Source: Pseudomonas sp.
GTDB taxonomy: Bacteria > Pseudomonadota > Gammaproteobacteria > Pseudomonadales > Pseudomonadaceae
Assembly: GCA_022448005.1 (NCBI GenBank)
Contig: JAKUTK010000009.1
Span: 1-64,000 of the forward strand
Direction of reading: 5' to 3'
Length of the DNA stretch: 64,000 bases
Of the stretch, positions 24,791 through 32,143 are shown one piece after another. The notes below the pieces were generated by a model. It ran no database searches, had not been told where the DNA came from, and was given only the letters and a program-made list of their open reading frames with translations. How positions within the stretch are numbered: the stretch's first letter is position 1; each line of letters starts with the position of its first letter. The translations under genes were made by a program, and so were the position numbers.

Positions 24791-24998
24791 GCTCAATGCC
24801 CCGCTCCCCTTCGGTACCCAGTGTTGCCTGCACAACTTGCTCGATGCGCGACAGCCGGTCTGCGCAGAATGCACGGGCCTTAGCGAACTCCTGAGCTAGT
24901 GACTCCAGCTCGTCAATGCTGACCTCGTTGCGCTCCAGGCGCTTAACGGTCTGCTCGATGAAGGCGATGTTCGCTTCGTAGGTGTCTCGGCTCATTGG
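24783..24998 (-). CDS. xseB: Exodeoxyribonuclease VII small subunit
   Basis: 71 aa, right for XseB: two helices with YEANIAFIEQTVKRLERNEVSIDELESLAQEFAKA, the family's acidic/leucine pattern. ATG at 24998 has AGGAA upstream; the frame extends further without a site. Translationally coupled to xseA by overlap. Confidence 0.8.
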   Translation of the reverse strand, partial: PMSRDTYEANIAFIEQTVKRLERNEVSIDELESLAQEFAKARAFCADRLSRIEQVVQATLGTEGERGIERG

Positions 24999-25061
24999 GG
25001 ATTCCTGTGACAGGGCAGTTTCGAGCCCATTATCACAGGAATACCGGAACACCCAAGCCAA

Positions 25062-25691
25062 TCAGCGAGTCGGTGGGTACCAGTAGCTTTGACCCTGCTC
25101 GATGTGACCTGGCTTGTCGCCGTACTTGGCCAGGAACAGCTCCTTGGCCAGGTTCAGGTGGGGCCGGACTAGGTGGTGCACCATTGCGGCGTACTCGCCG
25201 AACGCGGGGTGACGCTTCCAGTACCCGCCGCCGATTGCTGCCGACAGAGATCGATCAAACCAGCCCTGTAGCAGCCGTTCCACGCCGGCCAACTCTTCCT
25301 CAGCCGAGTTTGCGTCGTCGATCATCTGCCGGCCGTCACGCTTGGCTTGCTCACGCTCGTTGTACGCAGCAGGCAATCGGCCAAGGGCCACAAGCGCCTC
25401 CTCGAATGCCAGGTGCCTTTTCTCGTGGCTGATCCGGTCTTCTGCCAGATCCGGCGCGAACTGAAGTCCGCATAACGAACAGGTGACGGTGCCACTGCCA
25501 GACCCTGCGCACAGCGCAGCCACCGCATCAGATGCACGCTTGCGCAGCTCATGGTAGTGGCGCACGGCAAAGTGCTCTCGTGCGGTCACGTCCAGTCGCT
25601 GGGCATGGGTCAGATCAGGGTGTGAGTGCTTGGCCTGCTTGGCGAGCTTCTTGGCGCGCTCAAGGTCAAGAAGGGGGGTGTGCATTTGCAT
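25062..25691 (-). CDS. Hypothetical protein with a C2H2-like zinc motif (209 aa)
   Basis: C-x2-C-x14-H-x3-H (CSLCG...SHEKRH, about residues 72-93) could bind zinc. The N-terminal 45 residues (KKLAKQAKHSHPDLTHAQRLD...) resemble a short helical motif found in several plasmid proteins of unknown role. No other domain recognised. It is 63 bp upstream of xseB on the same strand and probably in the same unit. Confidence 0.65.
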   Translation of the reverse strand: MQMHTPLLDLERAKKLAKQAKHSHPDLTHAQRLDVTAREHFAVRHYHELRKRASDAVAALCAGSGSGTVTCSLCGLQFAPDLAEDRISHEKRHLAFEEALVALGRLPAAYNEREQAKRDGRQMIDDANSAEEELAGVERLLQGWFDRSLSAAIGGGYWKRHPAFGEYAAMVHHLVRPHLNLAKELFLAKYGDKPGHIEQGQSYWYPPTR

Positions 25692-25922
25692 ACGGAAACC
25701 TCCAAGGGATTACTCGGTGTCCACTGAAGAGCACCCTGCGAAGGTGCCGGTAGTTGTCTGCTGTGAAGTCGGTAGTGCTTTCGCTTTGCCCGTGTGGACG
25801 GCCGGCACCTACCCGGAGTGCCAGCAGAAAATATCTACTGACGTTGGTCGTCAGTCAAGCCAACCGGCTGATCATTTCTTGAGCACGCCCTGCCGCCTCG
25901 GTATCTGCTCGCCTGCCTGAGG

Positions 25923-25957
25923 TTATCCACAAGGTTGCCCACGCTTTCCGTGGATAA
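25923..25957. promoter_or_regulatory. Two inverted DnaA boxes
   Basis: TTATCCACA (9/9 consensus) at 25923-25931 on the plus strand and TTATCCACG (8/9) at 25949-25957 on the minus strand. The surrounding GCCTG / CAGGC extends the dyad. Confidence 0.55.
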
Positions 25958-25968
25958 ACCGCAGGCAG

Positions 25969-25991
25969 AAAAAATCCCGCTCAAGGCGGGA
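25969..25991 (-). terminator. Rho-independent terminator
   Basis: On the minus strand: TCCCGC / GCGGGA stem with a 5-base loop, then six T residues; 26 bp after the lipoprotein stop. Confidence 0.8.
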
Positions 25992-26017
25992 CTTTTCTGG
26001 GGTCCATGAAGACGCCA

Positions 26018-26515
26018 TCAGCGCACGGGACGAATCGCGCCAGATGTCAGAGGGCCGGTACCCGAAAACTCATAGCCCGGCTTGTGGCCGAAGAACTCTT
26101 CGTAATCGGCGTCATTCAGGTCTTGTGCCTCGCCCTTCAGCACGCTCACCCAGAGGGCATGATCGTCGTCGATGTGGATGAAGCTCGCAGGGCCGTAGCC
26201 GTTCTGCTCCAGCCAGTCTGTCAGCTGCACGAACCGAGCCGGCGCGTAGTTCACCTGCCCTGCTCCCTTGCTGCTCGCCTCGCACACTGGCTCGGGCTGC
26301 AGGGTGTTGTGGAAGCGGATCTGGCCTTCGCACACGATGATGTTTGCCAGTACCGGCGTGGGAGCCGCTGCCCATTGCCGGTGACCGATCCTGATATCCA
26401 GGTAGTCATCATCGGCAGCGTATGCATCCGGCAGCGTCGCCCTGCTGCATCCGCTCAAAGCGCCCGCAAGCATCAGCGGCACGACGAGCGCGTTCGCAAA
26501 TCTCTGCCCTTTCAT
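26018..26515 (-). CDS. Predicted lipoprotein of unknown function (165 aa)
   Basis: Signal sequence MKGQRFANALVVPLMLAGALSGC with the lipobox LSGC, so the mature protein is probably anchored in the outer membrane. GGAGG precedes the ATG at 26515; the frame extending to 26602 is rejected. The mature part has acidic patches (AADDDYLDIRI, HIDDDHALW) but no recognised domain. It starts 1 bp after the stop of the gene at 26517-27230. Confidence 0.75.
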   Translation of the reverse strand: MKGQRFANALVVPLMLAGALSGCSRATLPDAYAADDDYLDIRIGHRQWAAAPTPVLANIIVCEGQIRFHNTLQPEPVCEASSKGAGQVNYAPARFVQLTDWLEQNGYGPASFIHIDDDHALWVSVLKGEAQDLNDADYEEFFGHKPGYEFSGTGPLTSGAIRPVR

Positions 26516-26516
26516 T

Positions 26517-27230
26517 TCAACCTCCGTTGGCCTGTTGTGCGATCTGGGCCACCTGGTCATGTCCCATCGGGGTGTGCAGCGAAACCCCGGCACCATCCTC
26601 AAGCCCCTGCTGGTAGGCCCCGTATTCCTCCGGGCTCACCTTGCGGCGCTTCATCTTGCCCACCGGAACATCCGGGTGGTGTTTGCCCATGTAGGCGCTG
26701 ATGGCACGCTCCACCTCCTCGGACACTCCGGCGAACTCCTCTACCCGGCGTGCTACCGAGGTGATCCACGACTCGGCGTACAGATCGCCGGCGCGGCGCT
26801 TGTGTGATGGGCTGGCGAACTGAAATCCAGAAAGATAATTCCTGCGTGAATCGGTCAGCTGCCGAGCCAGCACTTCGTAGGCGTAAGACGCCATTTCGGA
26901 CGTGCCGGTATCACCGATGAAGGTCAGTGTCTGCCCGGATCGACCGTAGCCGTACAGATTGATACAGCCAAAGGCCTTCGCCACTGTCGCCGCGAGCATT
27001 CGCACCCAGCGCGCCGGCATGCTCTTGCCCTTGCCGACTTTCAGGGTGAATTCTTCTGCCCGAGATGCATGTACATCGCCAAGCTCAAGCTTGAACTTGT
27101 CCATCAGCTTCTGAGCCTGCCGCATCGCCGCTTCTGCCTCGTGGGCATTGCTCGACTTGGCCAGCGCAAAACACTTCTTGATCTTGTCCAGGGCTCGTTT
27201 GCGCTTCTCTGGATCTACTTCACTCGACAT
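26517..27230 (-). CDS. DUF2786-domain protein (237 aa)
   Basis: The first 50 residues (KRALDKIKKCFALAKSSNAHEAEAAMRQAQKLMDKF) are the DUF2786 motif, found in plasmid and phage proteins of unknown activity. The rest has a second conserved-looking segment (WVRMLAATVAKAFGCINLY...FIGDTGTSEMASYAYEVLARQL). GGAGG lies upstream of the ATG at 27230. Codirectional with the lipoprotein. Confidence 0.75.
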   Translation of the reverse strand: MSSEVDPEKRKRALDKIKKCFALAKSSNAHEAEAAMRQAQKLMDKFKLELGDVHASRAEEFTLKVGKGKSMPARWVRMLAATVAKAFGCINLYGYGRSGQTLTFIGDTGTSEMASYAYEVLARQLTDSRRNYLSGFQFASPSHKRRAGDLYAESWITSVARRVEEFAGVSEEVERAISAYMGKHHPDVPVGKMKRRKVSPEEYGAYQQGLEDGAGVSLHTPMGHDQVAQIAQQANGG

Positions 27231-27317
27231 TTCTACAACCTCCGCTTCGCGACACATGTTCGCCATCTAAGTACGCGCGATCAGTGAAGCGCGGTTGTGC
27301 GATATCCCAAGCCCACA

Positions 27318-27782
27318 TCAGCCATGCCGATTACGAAGTTCCTCAAGGCCAAAAACCATATCTGCCAGCTCTGCAGGACCAGCGTTACGTGTCGAGCGGA
27401 AATAATCCGCACGTATTCCGGGCCGTCCTTCGAGCAGAAGTAAAACCGTCTCGCGCTCTACATCGCTCGCAATTCGCAATTGCTCGATCATGCTCACATA
27501 CGCTTCACGACACGCAAGCAGGAACTCGCCGCATCGATCCTTGCGAGTTAGGCCCATGCATCCAGAATGAACTGCAAGCACTGTGTTGATTGAACGAACA
27601 ACCAGCGGAATCAGCTTGGAGCAGCGCTGAAAGCAGAACATGGCTTCGACCAGGTTCGCGCCAGCCGGGTAATCGCCCTCCAGTTGAGACAGTTGCTGCC
27701 AGAAGCGGTCACTATTTGCAGGTAGCTCAAAACTTGAGAGATTCATTTTCTTTTGGTTTCTGCTGCCCTCGATCATCTGCAT
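27318..27782 (-). CDS. Hypothetical protein (154 aa)
   Basis: Not recognised. It contains a regularly spaced leucine-rich helical end and four cysteines. The start overlaps the stop of the upstream membrane protein (TGATG), which indicates coupling; the Met at 27746 is an alternative. Confidence 0.55.
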   Translation of the reverse strand: MQMIEGSRNQKKMNLSSFELPANSDRFWQQLSQLEGDYPAGANLVEAMFCFQRCSKLIPLVVRSINTVLAVHSGCMGLTRKDRCGEFLLACREAYVSMIEQLRIASDVERETVLLLLEGRPGIRADYFRSTRNAGPAELADMVFGLEELRNRHG

Positions 27783-28330
27783 CAGGCCTTCGAATCGAAA
27801 AGCTGGACTTGAGAACTGTCATTACGGGCATCCATTACTTGCGCTGCTATTACCGCTACTTGCTCTTCATCCAACCACTCCCTGATGCGTCCTGCGGAGA
27901 GACGGCCATTATCGCTGTCGGTTTTCAGCGCTTCGTAAGCTTCTTTATTTAGCGGTAGATAACGATTAAAGGCCTCGCGCAGAAGGTCGCTCCATGTTGG
28001 GCCTTGGAACCATCCCTTACTATTGCATGTTTTAACGCACCAGTTTTCTATAGGCGCAGTGAAATTCGATAGATTGATCCCAGCCAATATATAACAGAAC
28101 AATATCAATAGTTTAATGCCATTCACCCATGAGGGGAGTCCCCATTGCTCGACGTTCAGAGTGATCACAAGGAAAAGCACTAGGATATAAATTCCACCGA
28201 CGACGATTAATGCTTTGGAGCGTATGGCCTCTTCGCGTGGACCGTTCGTGGTGGAATCATTAATCTCCCACAGATACTTTCGCATCTCGGATAGCTGCTT
28301 GCTCCGCTCGTTGGTGCTCACTTCATTCAT
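27782..28330 (-). CDS. Two-helix membrane protein of unknown function (182 aa)
   Basis: Two hydrophobic helices lie at about residues 38-58 (ALIVVGGIYILVLFLVITL) and 70-90 (GIKLLILFCYILAGINL), with soluble helical parts on both sides. ATG at 28330 follows GGGATG; the upstream extension to 28450 overlaps another gene. Coupled to the gene at 27318-27782. Confidence 0.6.
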   Translation of the reverse strand: MNEVSTNERSKQLSEMRKYLWEINDSTTNGPREEAIRSKALIVVGGIYILVLFLVITLNVEQWGLPSWVNGIKLLILFCYILAGINLSNFTAPIENWCVKTCNSKGWFQGPTWSDLLREAFNRYLPLNKEAYEALKTDSDNGRLSAGRIREWLDEEQVAVIAAQVMDARNDSSQVQLFDSKA

Positions 28331-28407
28331 CACCGCATCCCCAAGAAAATATTTACTGTCCTTCCATGTCCCGCATACAGCGTGGATATCCGCTGCGCGA
28401 CACAGTG

Positions 28408-28758
28408 TTAAAGCCGCTGCTGCTCGAACGTCACTCGATTCATCAGGCAATACTCGACCGGGTAGCCGTTGACGTACTGCTGAGGCGATAACCCGCTGCC
28501 GATGTAATGGCAGGTTCCAACCATGAACTTCAAACCGCCAGAGGGGTATTTCTGGCTGAGCAGCACTGCCTGATCTCCTTGGATTGCGAAGCCGGTAATG
28601 TCCCCCCAGTTAAAGCTCACACCCCCACACTCCAGCCCGGTGTTAGTTACCTCCAGGATCTGCTGTACCACCCCTGACTCAGGCGCCTGAGCGAAGAACC
28701 TCCCGTTCGGAAGGATCGGTGGCCAGAACTCGCCAGCCCTTATCTCTTTGAATTCCAA
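28408..28758 (-). CDS. Hypothetical protein (116 aa)
   Basis: Not recognised. Beta-rich with several Gly/Asn turns (GGVSFNWGDITGFAI, KFMVGTCHYIGSGL). GGAGG lies upstream of the ATG. Codirectional with the small membrane genes upstream (10 bp gap). Confidence 0.55.
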   Translation of the reverse strand: MEFKEIRAGEFWPPILPNGRFFAQAPESGVVQQILEVTNTGLECGGVSFNWGDITGFAIQGDQAVLLSQKYPSGGLKFMVGTCHYIGSGLSPQQYVNGYPVEYCLMNRVTFEQQRL

Positions 28759-28768
28759 TCGGCCTCCC

Positions 28769-28936
28769 TCACTTTCCTAGCAGCCACACCAAAGCCGTCA
28801 GCGCATACCGATACACGCGGGCCAACACGACCACACCCGTGAGCGGCGTCAGCACCATGCCAGCTGCCAGCACAAACCCATGGAGCGAATCGGTCCAAAG
28901 TCCGAAGCTCGGCAGCAGCGAAATCTCAACTCCCAT
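28769..28936 (-). CDS. Small membrane protein (55 aa), holin-like size
   Basis: One long or two short hydrophobic segments (FVLAAGMVLTPLTGVVVLARVY, ALTALVWLLG). The ATG at 28936 overlaps the end of the 59-aa gene upstream, indicating coupling. Function unknown. Confidence 0.55.
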   Translation of the reverse strand: MGVEISLLPSFGLWTDSLHGFVLAAGMVLTPLTGVVVLARVYRYALTALVWLLGK

Positions 28937-29105
28937 CGTTGCCCCCTGGATGATCACCAAGCAGGCGGGCATGCAGTGCTCGCACCTTGGCGATGTCGCC
29001 TCTCAGTTCGGCCAGCAGATCGCACCAGATCTTCCTAGTACCGACCGCTACCCCGACACCTGCCCCCAGAGCGAAAACGCTCCCTACCAATAGCTCCAGC
29101 ACCAT
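28926..29105 (-). CDS. Small membrane-anchored protein (59 aa)
   Basis: Begins MVLELLVGSVFALGAGVGVAVG, a single hydrophobic helix, followed by a charged tail ending GGNDGS. It overlaps the start of the next small membrane gene by 11 bp. A degenerate half of the transfer palindrome lies at about 29234-29258. First gene of this minus-strand group. Confidence 0.55.
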   Translation of the reverse strand: MVLELLVGSVFALGAGVGVAVGTRKIWCDLLAELRGDIAKVRALHARLLGDHPGGNDGS

Positions 29106-29488
29106 CAGAAAACACCCGCCTCAGTCACTCCCGGTGGTACCATCTTCACACCTCTCGCGGCAGTCCCAACTGCCCACTGCCTCCCTGGCATCGGCTACAT
29201 CCGCTACGCGACACAGACTCCCCCGCTTTTTCTGAAAACGAACAGTCGTTGTAGATTTATACGGCATGAACCCCAGTTTTTCCGCCGTAGCTGGAAAGTG
29301 ATAATGCCTGGTTGCTGGAAGGTGGAAAGTCACTGGAACCCGCGTCATTACTGGCTTTCACAGTTTCCACCCATGGCTAAGGAGGCTTTCACTTTCCACC
29401 CTCAGCAGCGAAGGTGGAAATTCTGGTCTTTAAGAGTGGAAACTGAGCGTGGAAAGTCGCTGGAAGCCCCGTCATTACTGGCTTTTAC
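29106..29488. repeat. Repeat-rich intergenic region, candidate oriT or oriV
   Basis: No gene in 380 bp. It holds two 40-bp direct repeats 36/40 identical (29322-29361 and 29449-29488; core CGTCATTACTGGCTTT) and at least six copies of the 7-mer GTGGAAA in both orientations (29322, 29364, 29393, 29414, 29436, 29449). It sits immediately 3' of a MobI-like gene. In SXT and IncC elements oriT is beside mobI, hence the suggestion. Confidence 0.6.
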
Positions 29489-30024
29489 TAGCTGAATGCC
29501 TCTCTGAGACTTTCACCTGCTGATAACGCTGCTTCGCAAGCTTCCAGAGCCTTCTTGGACCTTGCTATTGAGTTGTTCATCGTGCGACACAGCGCCCTGT
29601 TTTCGTGGGCAGCTTTGCGAAGGTCGGCGAGAAGACGTTCGTGGTGCATTGCGGCCTCTCTGACCTCCTTGGGCAATGACTTGAAGGTGCTGGGTTTGTA
29701 GCTGAAACCCGCTCCTTTAGGTAAATCGATGGTCACGGATCGCCCCGCTGTTGCCAGGCCAGTTGGCCGCAATTTGGCCCCCACGGCGCGGGATAAGCTC
29801 GTGTCCTTAATATCGACCTTCTTTGCCCAGGTAGCCGACCAGCACCCCGGCGTTCTGATCCGCACAGAGATGAGCAGGTGCGTATGCAGATCTCGGTCAC
29901 CAGACCGCGCAATCAACCAGTTGGCATGGGCTAGGTACCCCTCAGCTACAGCCAGCGCCATCTCATAAAGGGCTTGGTATTGCTCATCCAGCGGGTGATC
30001 GATGCGCAGCTTCTTGGGACTCAT
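29488..30024 (-). CDS. MobI-like mobilization protein (178 aa)
   Basis: Helical N-terminus (YQALYEMALAVAEGYL), a central basic/beta part (LISVRIRTPG, W), then YKPSTF...LPKEVREAAMHHERLLADLRKAAHENRAL. This order (helices, R-x-R strand, Y-x-x-S, E-rich helix ending in L-x-x-LR) recalls MobI, the auxiliary transfer initiator next to oriT in SXT and IncC; similarity is weak and by eye. Start at 30024 (MSPKKLRID); the longer frame to 30207 runs across the palindrome and is rejected. A palindrome copy lies 57 bp upstream and a repeat-rich region directly downstream, which supports a transfer role. Confidence 0.5.
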   Translation of the reverse strand: MSPKKLRIDHPLDEQYQALYEMALAVAEGYLAHANWLIARSGDRDLHTHLLISVRIRTPGCWSATWAKKVDIKDTSLSRAVGAKLRPTGLATAGRSVTIDLPKGAGFSYKPSTFKSLPKEVREAAMHHERLLADLRKAAHENRALCRTMNNSIARSKKALEACEAALSAGESLREAFS

Positions 30025-30081
30025 GCCAGGTACCGTAAAATTTTCAGAAGCATGGCAGACCACTGAGCGGTTAGGCGGGCT

Positions 30082-30106
30082 AAACCTACAAGATTCTTGT
30101 ACCTTT
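30082..30106 (-). promoter_or_regulatory. Transfer-type palindrome (site 2), upstream of the mobI-like gene
   Basis: Arms AAACCTACAAGA and TCTTGTACCTTT (two mismatches in symmetry), 57 bp before the start at 30024. Outer bases GGCTAA/TTAGCC extend it. A terminator-like stem CCCGC/GCGGG with T5 adjoins at 30109-30127 on the plus strand. Confidence 0.65.
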
Positions 30107-30302
30107 AGCCCGCACAGGCGGGTTTTTAGTCTCGATAATCTCTCTCCGTGGCCAATCGGCTGCCATGCTGGCAACGATCTGTCGCTTCGACCCTTCGCAG
30201 GCGACAAATTAGCAACCTTGTTGCCATTACGGCTCCGCTACGGCATCGCCAAGCACATAACTTTGCCCCAATGCATAACGGGCACTACCTCTGGAGAGAG
30301 TC

Positions 30303-31283
30303 ATGAGTACCTTCTTGGGCCTGGATATCGGTTACAGCAACACAATTGGCACCTTTGGTGACGGCGTAGGGCAATCGGAATCCTTCGTAAGGCCGTCTCA
30401 GGCTGCACCGCTGGCCTCTATCCCCGGTGATTCAGGTCTGCGGGCCGGCGAGGTCCTGGTTGATGTAAATGGCGAGCCTTGGGTTGCATTCGCTGCCCCT
30501 GGAAGGGTCCAGGAAGGCCGAGAGCTACACGAGGATTACACCAGTTCTGAGGCCTATCAGGCCCTGTTTAAAGCATCTCTGCTACATGCAGCAGGTAGTG
30601 GAGATGTAATCGACGTGCTTGTAACTGGATTGCCGGTCACTCAAGCACGAGATGAGAGCTATGTTAAAGCGCTCGTTGAAACAATGACTGGTACTCACCG
30701 CATCAGTTCAAAACGCGAAGTCACAGTCAAATCCGTCGTAGTTGTTGCACAGCCAATCGGCACCCTTACCGATATTTATTGCACATCAGATAGTGCGGAT
30801 GTTGTAGAGGAGTCTGTTTCGCTCGTTCTTGATCCCGGATTCTTCAGTGTGGATTGGGTTCTATTTGATCACCGTGAACTGGTTGCGCAGTCAAGCTCTA
30901 GTAGCGTTAAAGCAATGAGCGTTCTACTTCAGGCTTGCAACGAAGAGATTGGCTTGGAACAAGGTGGCATTCCGGGTGTTGAAAAGATCGAGCATGCGCT
31001 ACAGTCCGGCCGGTCTTACATCCTGATGTTCGGCCGCAAGGTTGAGTTGGACGTTTATTTAAAGCGCGCAGCTGATCGTGTTATTCCTGCGGTGTTAGGT
31101 GAAATCAAACAATCTCTTCGTTTTCTTCGTGGTCGCGCAATCGACTGCGTGATTTTGGGAGGCGGTGGCGCCTCGATTTACGAAGAATATGCTCGCTCTG
31201 AGTTTCCCGAATCTCTGGTAATTAAGCCTGCCAATAGTGTCAAAAGCAACGCGAACGGCTTCTACATTATCGCCATGTCTTGA
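30303..31283 (+). CDS. ParM/StbA-family actin-like ATPase
   Basis: Actin-fold ATPase of 326 aa. The phosphate 1 motif is FLGLDIGYSNT; phosphate 2 is VLDPGFFSVDW; the adenosine motif is VILGGGGASIYEEY. These match plasmid ParM/StbA and PRTRC-type proteins that form filaments moving DNA. GGAGAG precedes the ATG. A small partner gene follows, as parR follows parM. Because a complete ParAB system exists at 8966-11102, this may be a second segregation system or, given the neighbours (mobI-like, transglycosylase, regulator), linked to conjugation. Confidence 0.85.
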   Translation: MSTFLGLDIGYSNTIGTFGDGVGQSESFVRPSQAAPLASIPGDSGLRAGEVLVDVNGEPWVAFAAPGRVQEGRELHEDYTSSEAYQALFKASLLHAAGSGDVIDVLVTGLPVTQARDESYVKALVETMTGTHRISSKREVTVKSVVVVAQPIGTLTDIYCTSDSADVVEESVSLVLDPGFFSVDWVLFDHRELVAQSSSSSVKAMSVLLQACNEEIGLEQGGIPGVEKIEHALQSGRSYILMFGRKVELDVYLKRAADRVIPAVLGEIKQSLRFLRGRAIDCVILGGGGASIYEEYARSEFPESLVIKPANSVKSNANGFYIIAMS

Positions 31284-31314
31284 GACGCCTTTCAGAAGAT
31301 AAATGAGGTCTGCT

Positions 31315-31584
31315 ATGCGTTTTCAGGTGAGGGTTGGCGAGCAATATTCGGAACTGCTCGCGCATTTGGAGTCGTTAAAACCAGAGTTGCGAGGGAAACG
31401 GCTTCTCGCTTTGGCCGCAATGCAATTAGCTCGAAGTGAAGCATCCGCTCCGTTTAAAGGTCACATTTCCGAGCCGTCCATTGCAGCTGAAACGTGTGCG
31501 GAAGTAACTGATGGCGTAGCCCCCGTTGCGCCAGCTAAACGAGCACCAGATTGGATCACGAGAACAGCAAATGGCTCCGCATAG
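31315..31584 (+). CDS. Small ParM partner (ParR/StbB-like position; 89 aa)
   Basis: Short basic protein with an N-terminal strand (MRFQVRVGEQYSELLAHL) followed by helices, fitting a ribbon-helix-helix adaptor in size and position. ATG at 31315 has GAGG 6 bp upstream; one at 31303 is possible. Its end overlaps the transglycosylase start. Identification rests on context. Confidence 0.6.
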   Translation: MRFQVRVGEQYSELLAHLESLKPELRGKRLLALAAMQLARSEASAPFKGHISEPSIAAETCAEVTDGVAPVAPAKRAPDWITRTANGSA

Positions 31585-32140
31585 AATTTTGCTAATGCCA
31601 CTTCTTCTGATTGTGGCACTCGCAAGCCCTACAGTATGGGCGTTCACTTTGAAGGGAACTGTCTGGGAACGGGTTTCCAATGCGAGTTCTTGCAAAGCAC
31701 CACCACTACTCTTGTACTCGCTCGCGATTCAGGAGTCACGGCATCCGGCAGGGAGGGGGTTAATTACTCCCCATCCGTTCGCATTACGCAATGCAATCAG
31801 CGGTTCAAAATATCCAGATAGTCAGGCCGAAGCCGCACGGCTTCTACAGCTCTACATTCAGGAAGATCCGCTTACAGATGTCGGCATGATGCAGATTAAT
31901 CTTCGGTGGAACGGTGCGCGCGTAAAGTCGCCTGAGATGCTGCTTGATCCAGAAACGAATATCGCGGTGGCTGCCCAGATCCTTTGCGAGTCTCTTTCTG
32001 TTAAGCGAAACGACATCGAGCTAGGCATCGGTGGGTACCACACAATGAATCCAGAACGTGAAGCAGACGCTCGTGCATACGCCAGGAATGTCCTGATGAT
32101 CTGGCGCTCACTTCAAGCTTTAGAGAAATCGGGGAGCTAA
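31571..32140 (+). CDS. Lytic transglycosylase (SLT domain) of the transfer region
   Basis: Signal peptide MAPHRILLMPLLLIVALASPTVWA, then an SLT fold: catalytic E in YSLAIQESRHP, GMMQINLRW and the ETNIAVAAQIL segment. These enzymes open the peptidoglycan for the transfer channel (VirB1/TrbN type). It overlaps the preceding gene by 14 bp and precedes the FlhDC-like regulator by 3 bp. In SXT/IncC elements a transglycosylase gene (slt) similarly adjoins setDC/acaDC. Confidence 0.87.
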   Translation: MAPHRILLMPLLLIVALASPTVWAFTLKGTVWERVSNASSCKAPPLLLYSLAIQESRHPAGRGLITPHPFALRNAISGSKYPDSQAEAARLLQLYIQEDPLTDVGMMQINLRWNGARVKSPEMLLDPETNIAVAAQILCESLSVKRNDIELGIGGYHTMNPEREADARAYARNVLMIWRSLQALEKSGS

Positions 32141-32143
32141 GGA

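Larger units (their letters stand above)
25692..26017. other. Intergenic region with a DnaA-box hairpin
   Basis: This 326-bp space holds the promoter side of the 25062-25691 unit, then a pair of inverted DnaA boxes in a long imperfect hairpin (25917-25966), and the terminator of the lipoprotein gene. No reading frame is convincing. Confidence 0.5.
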
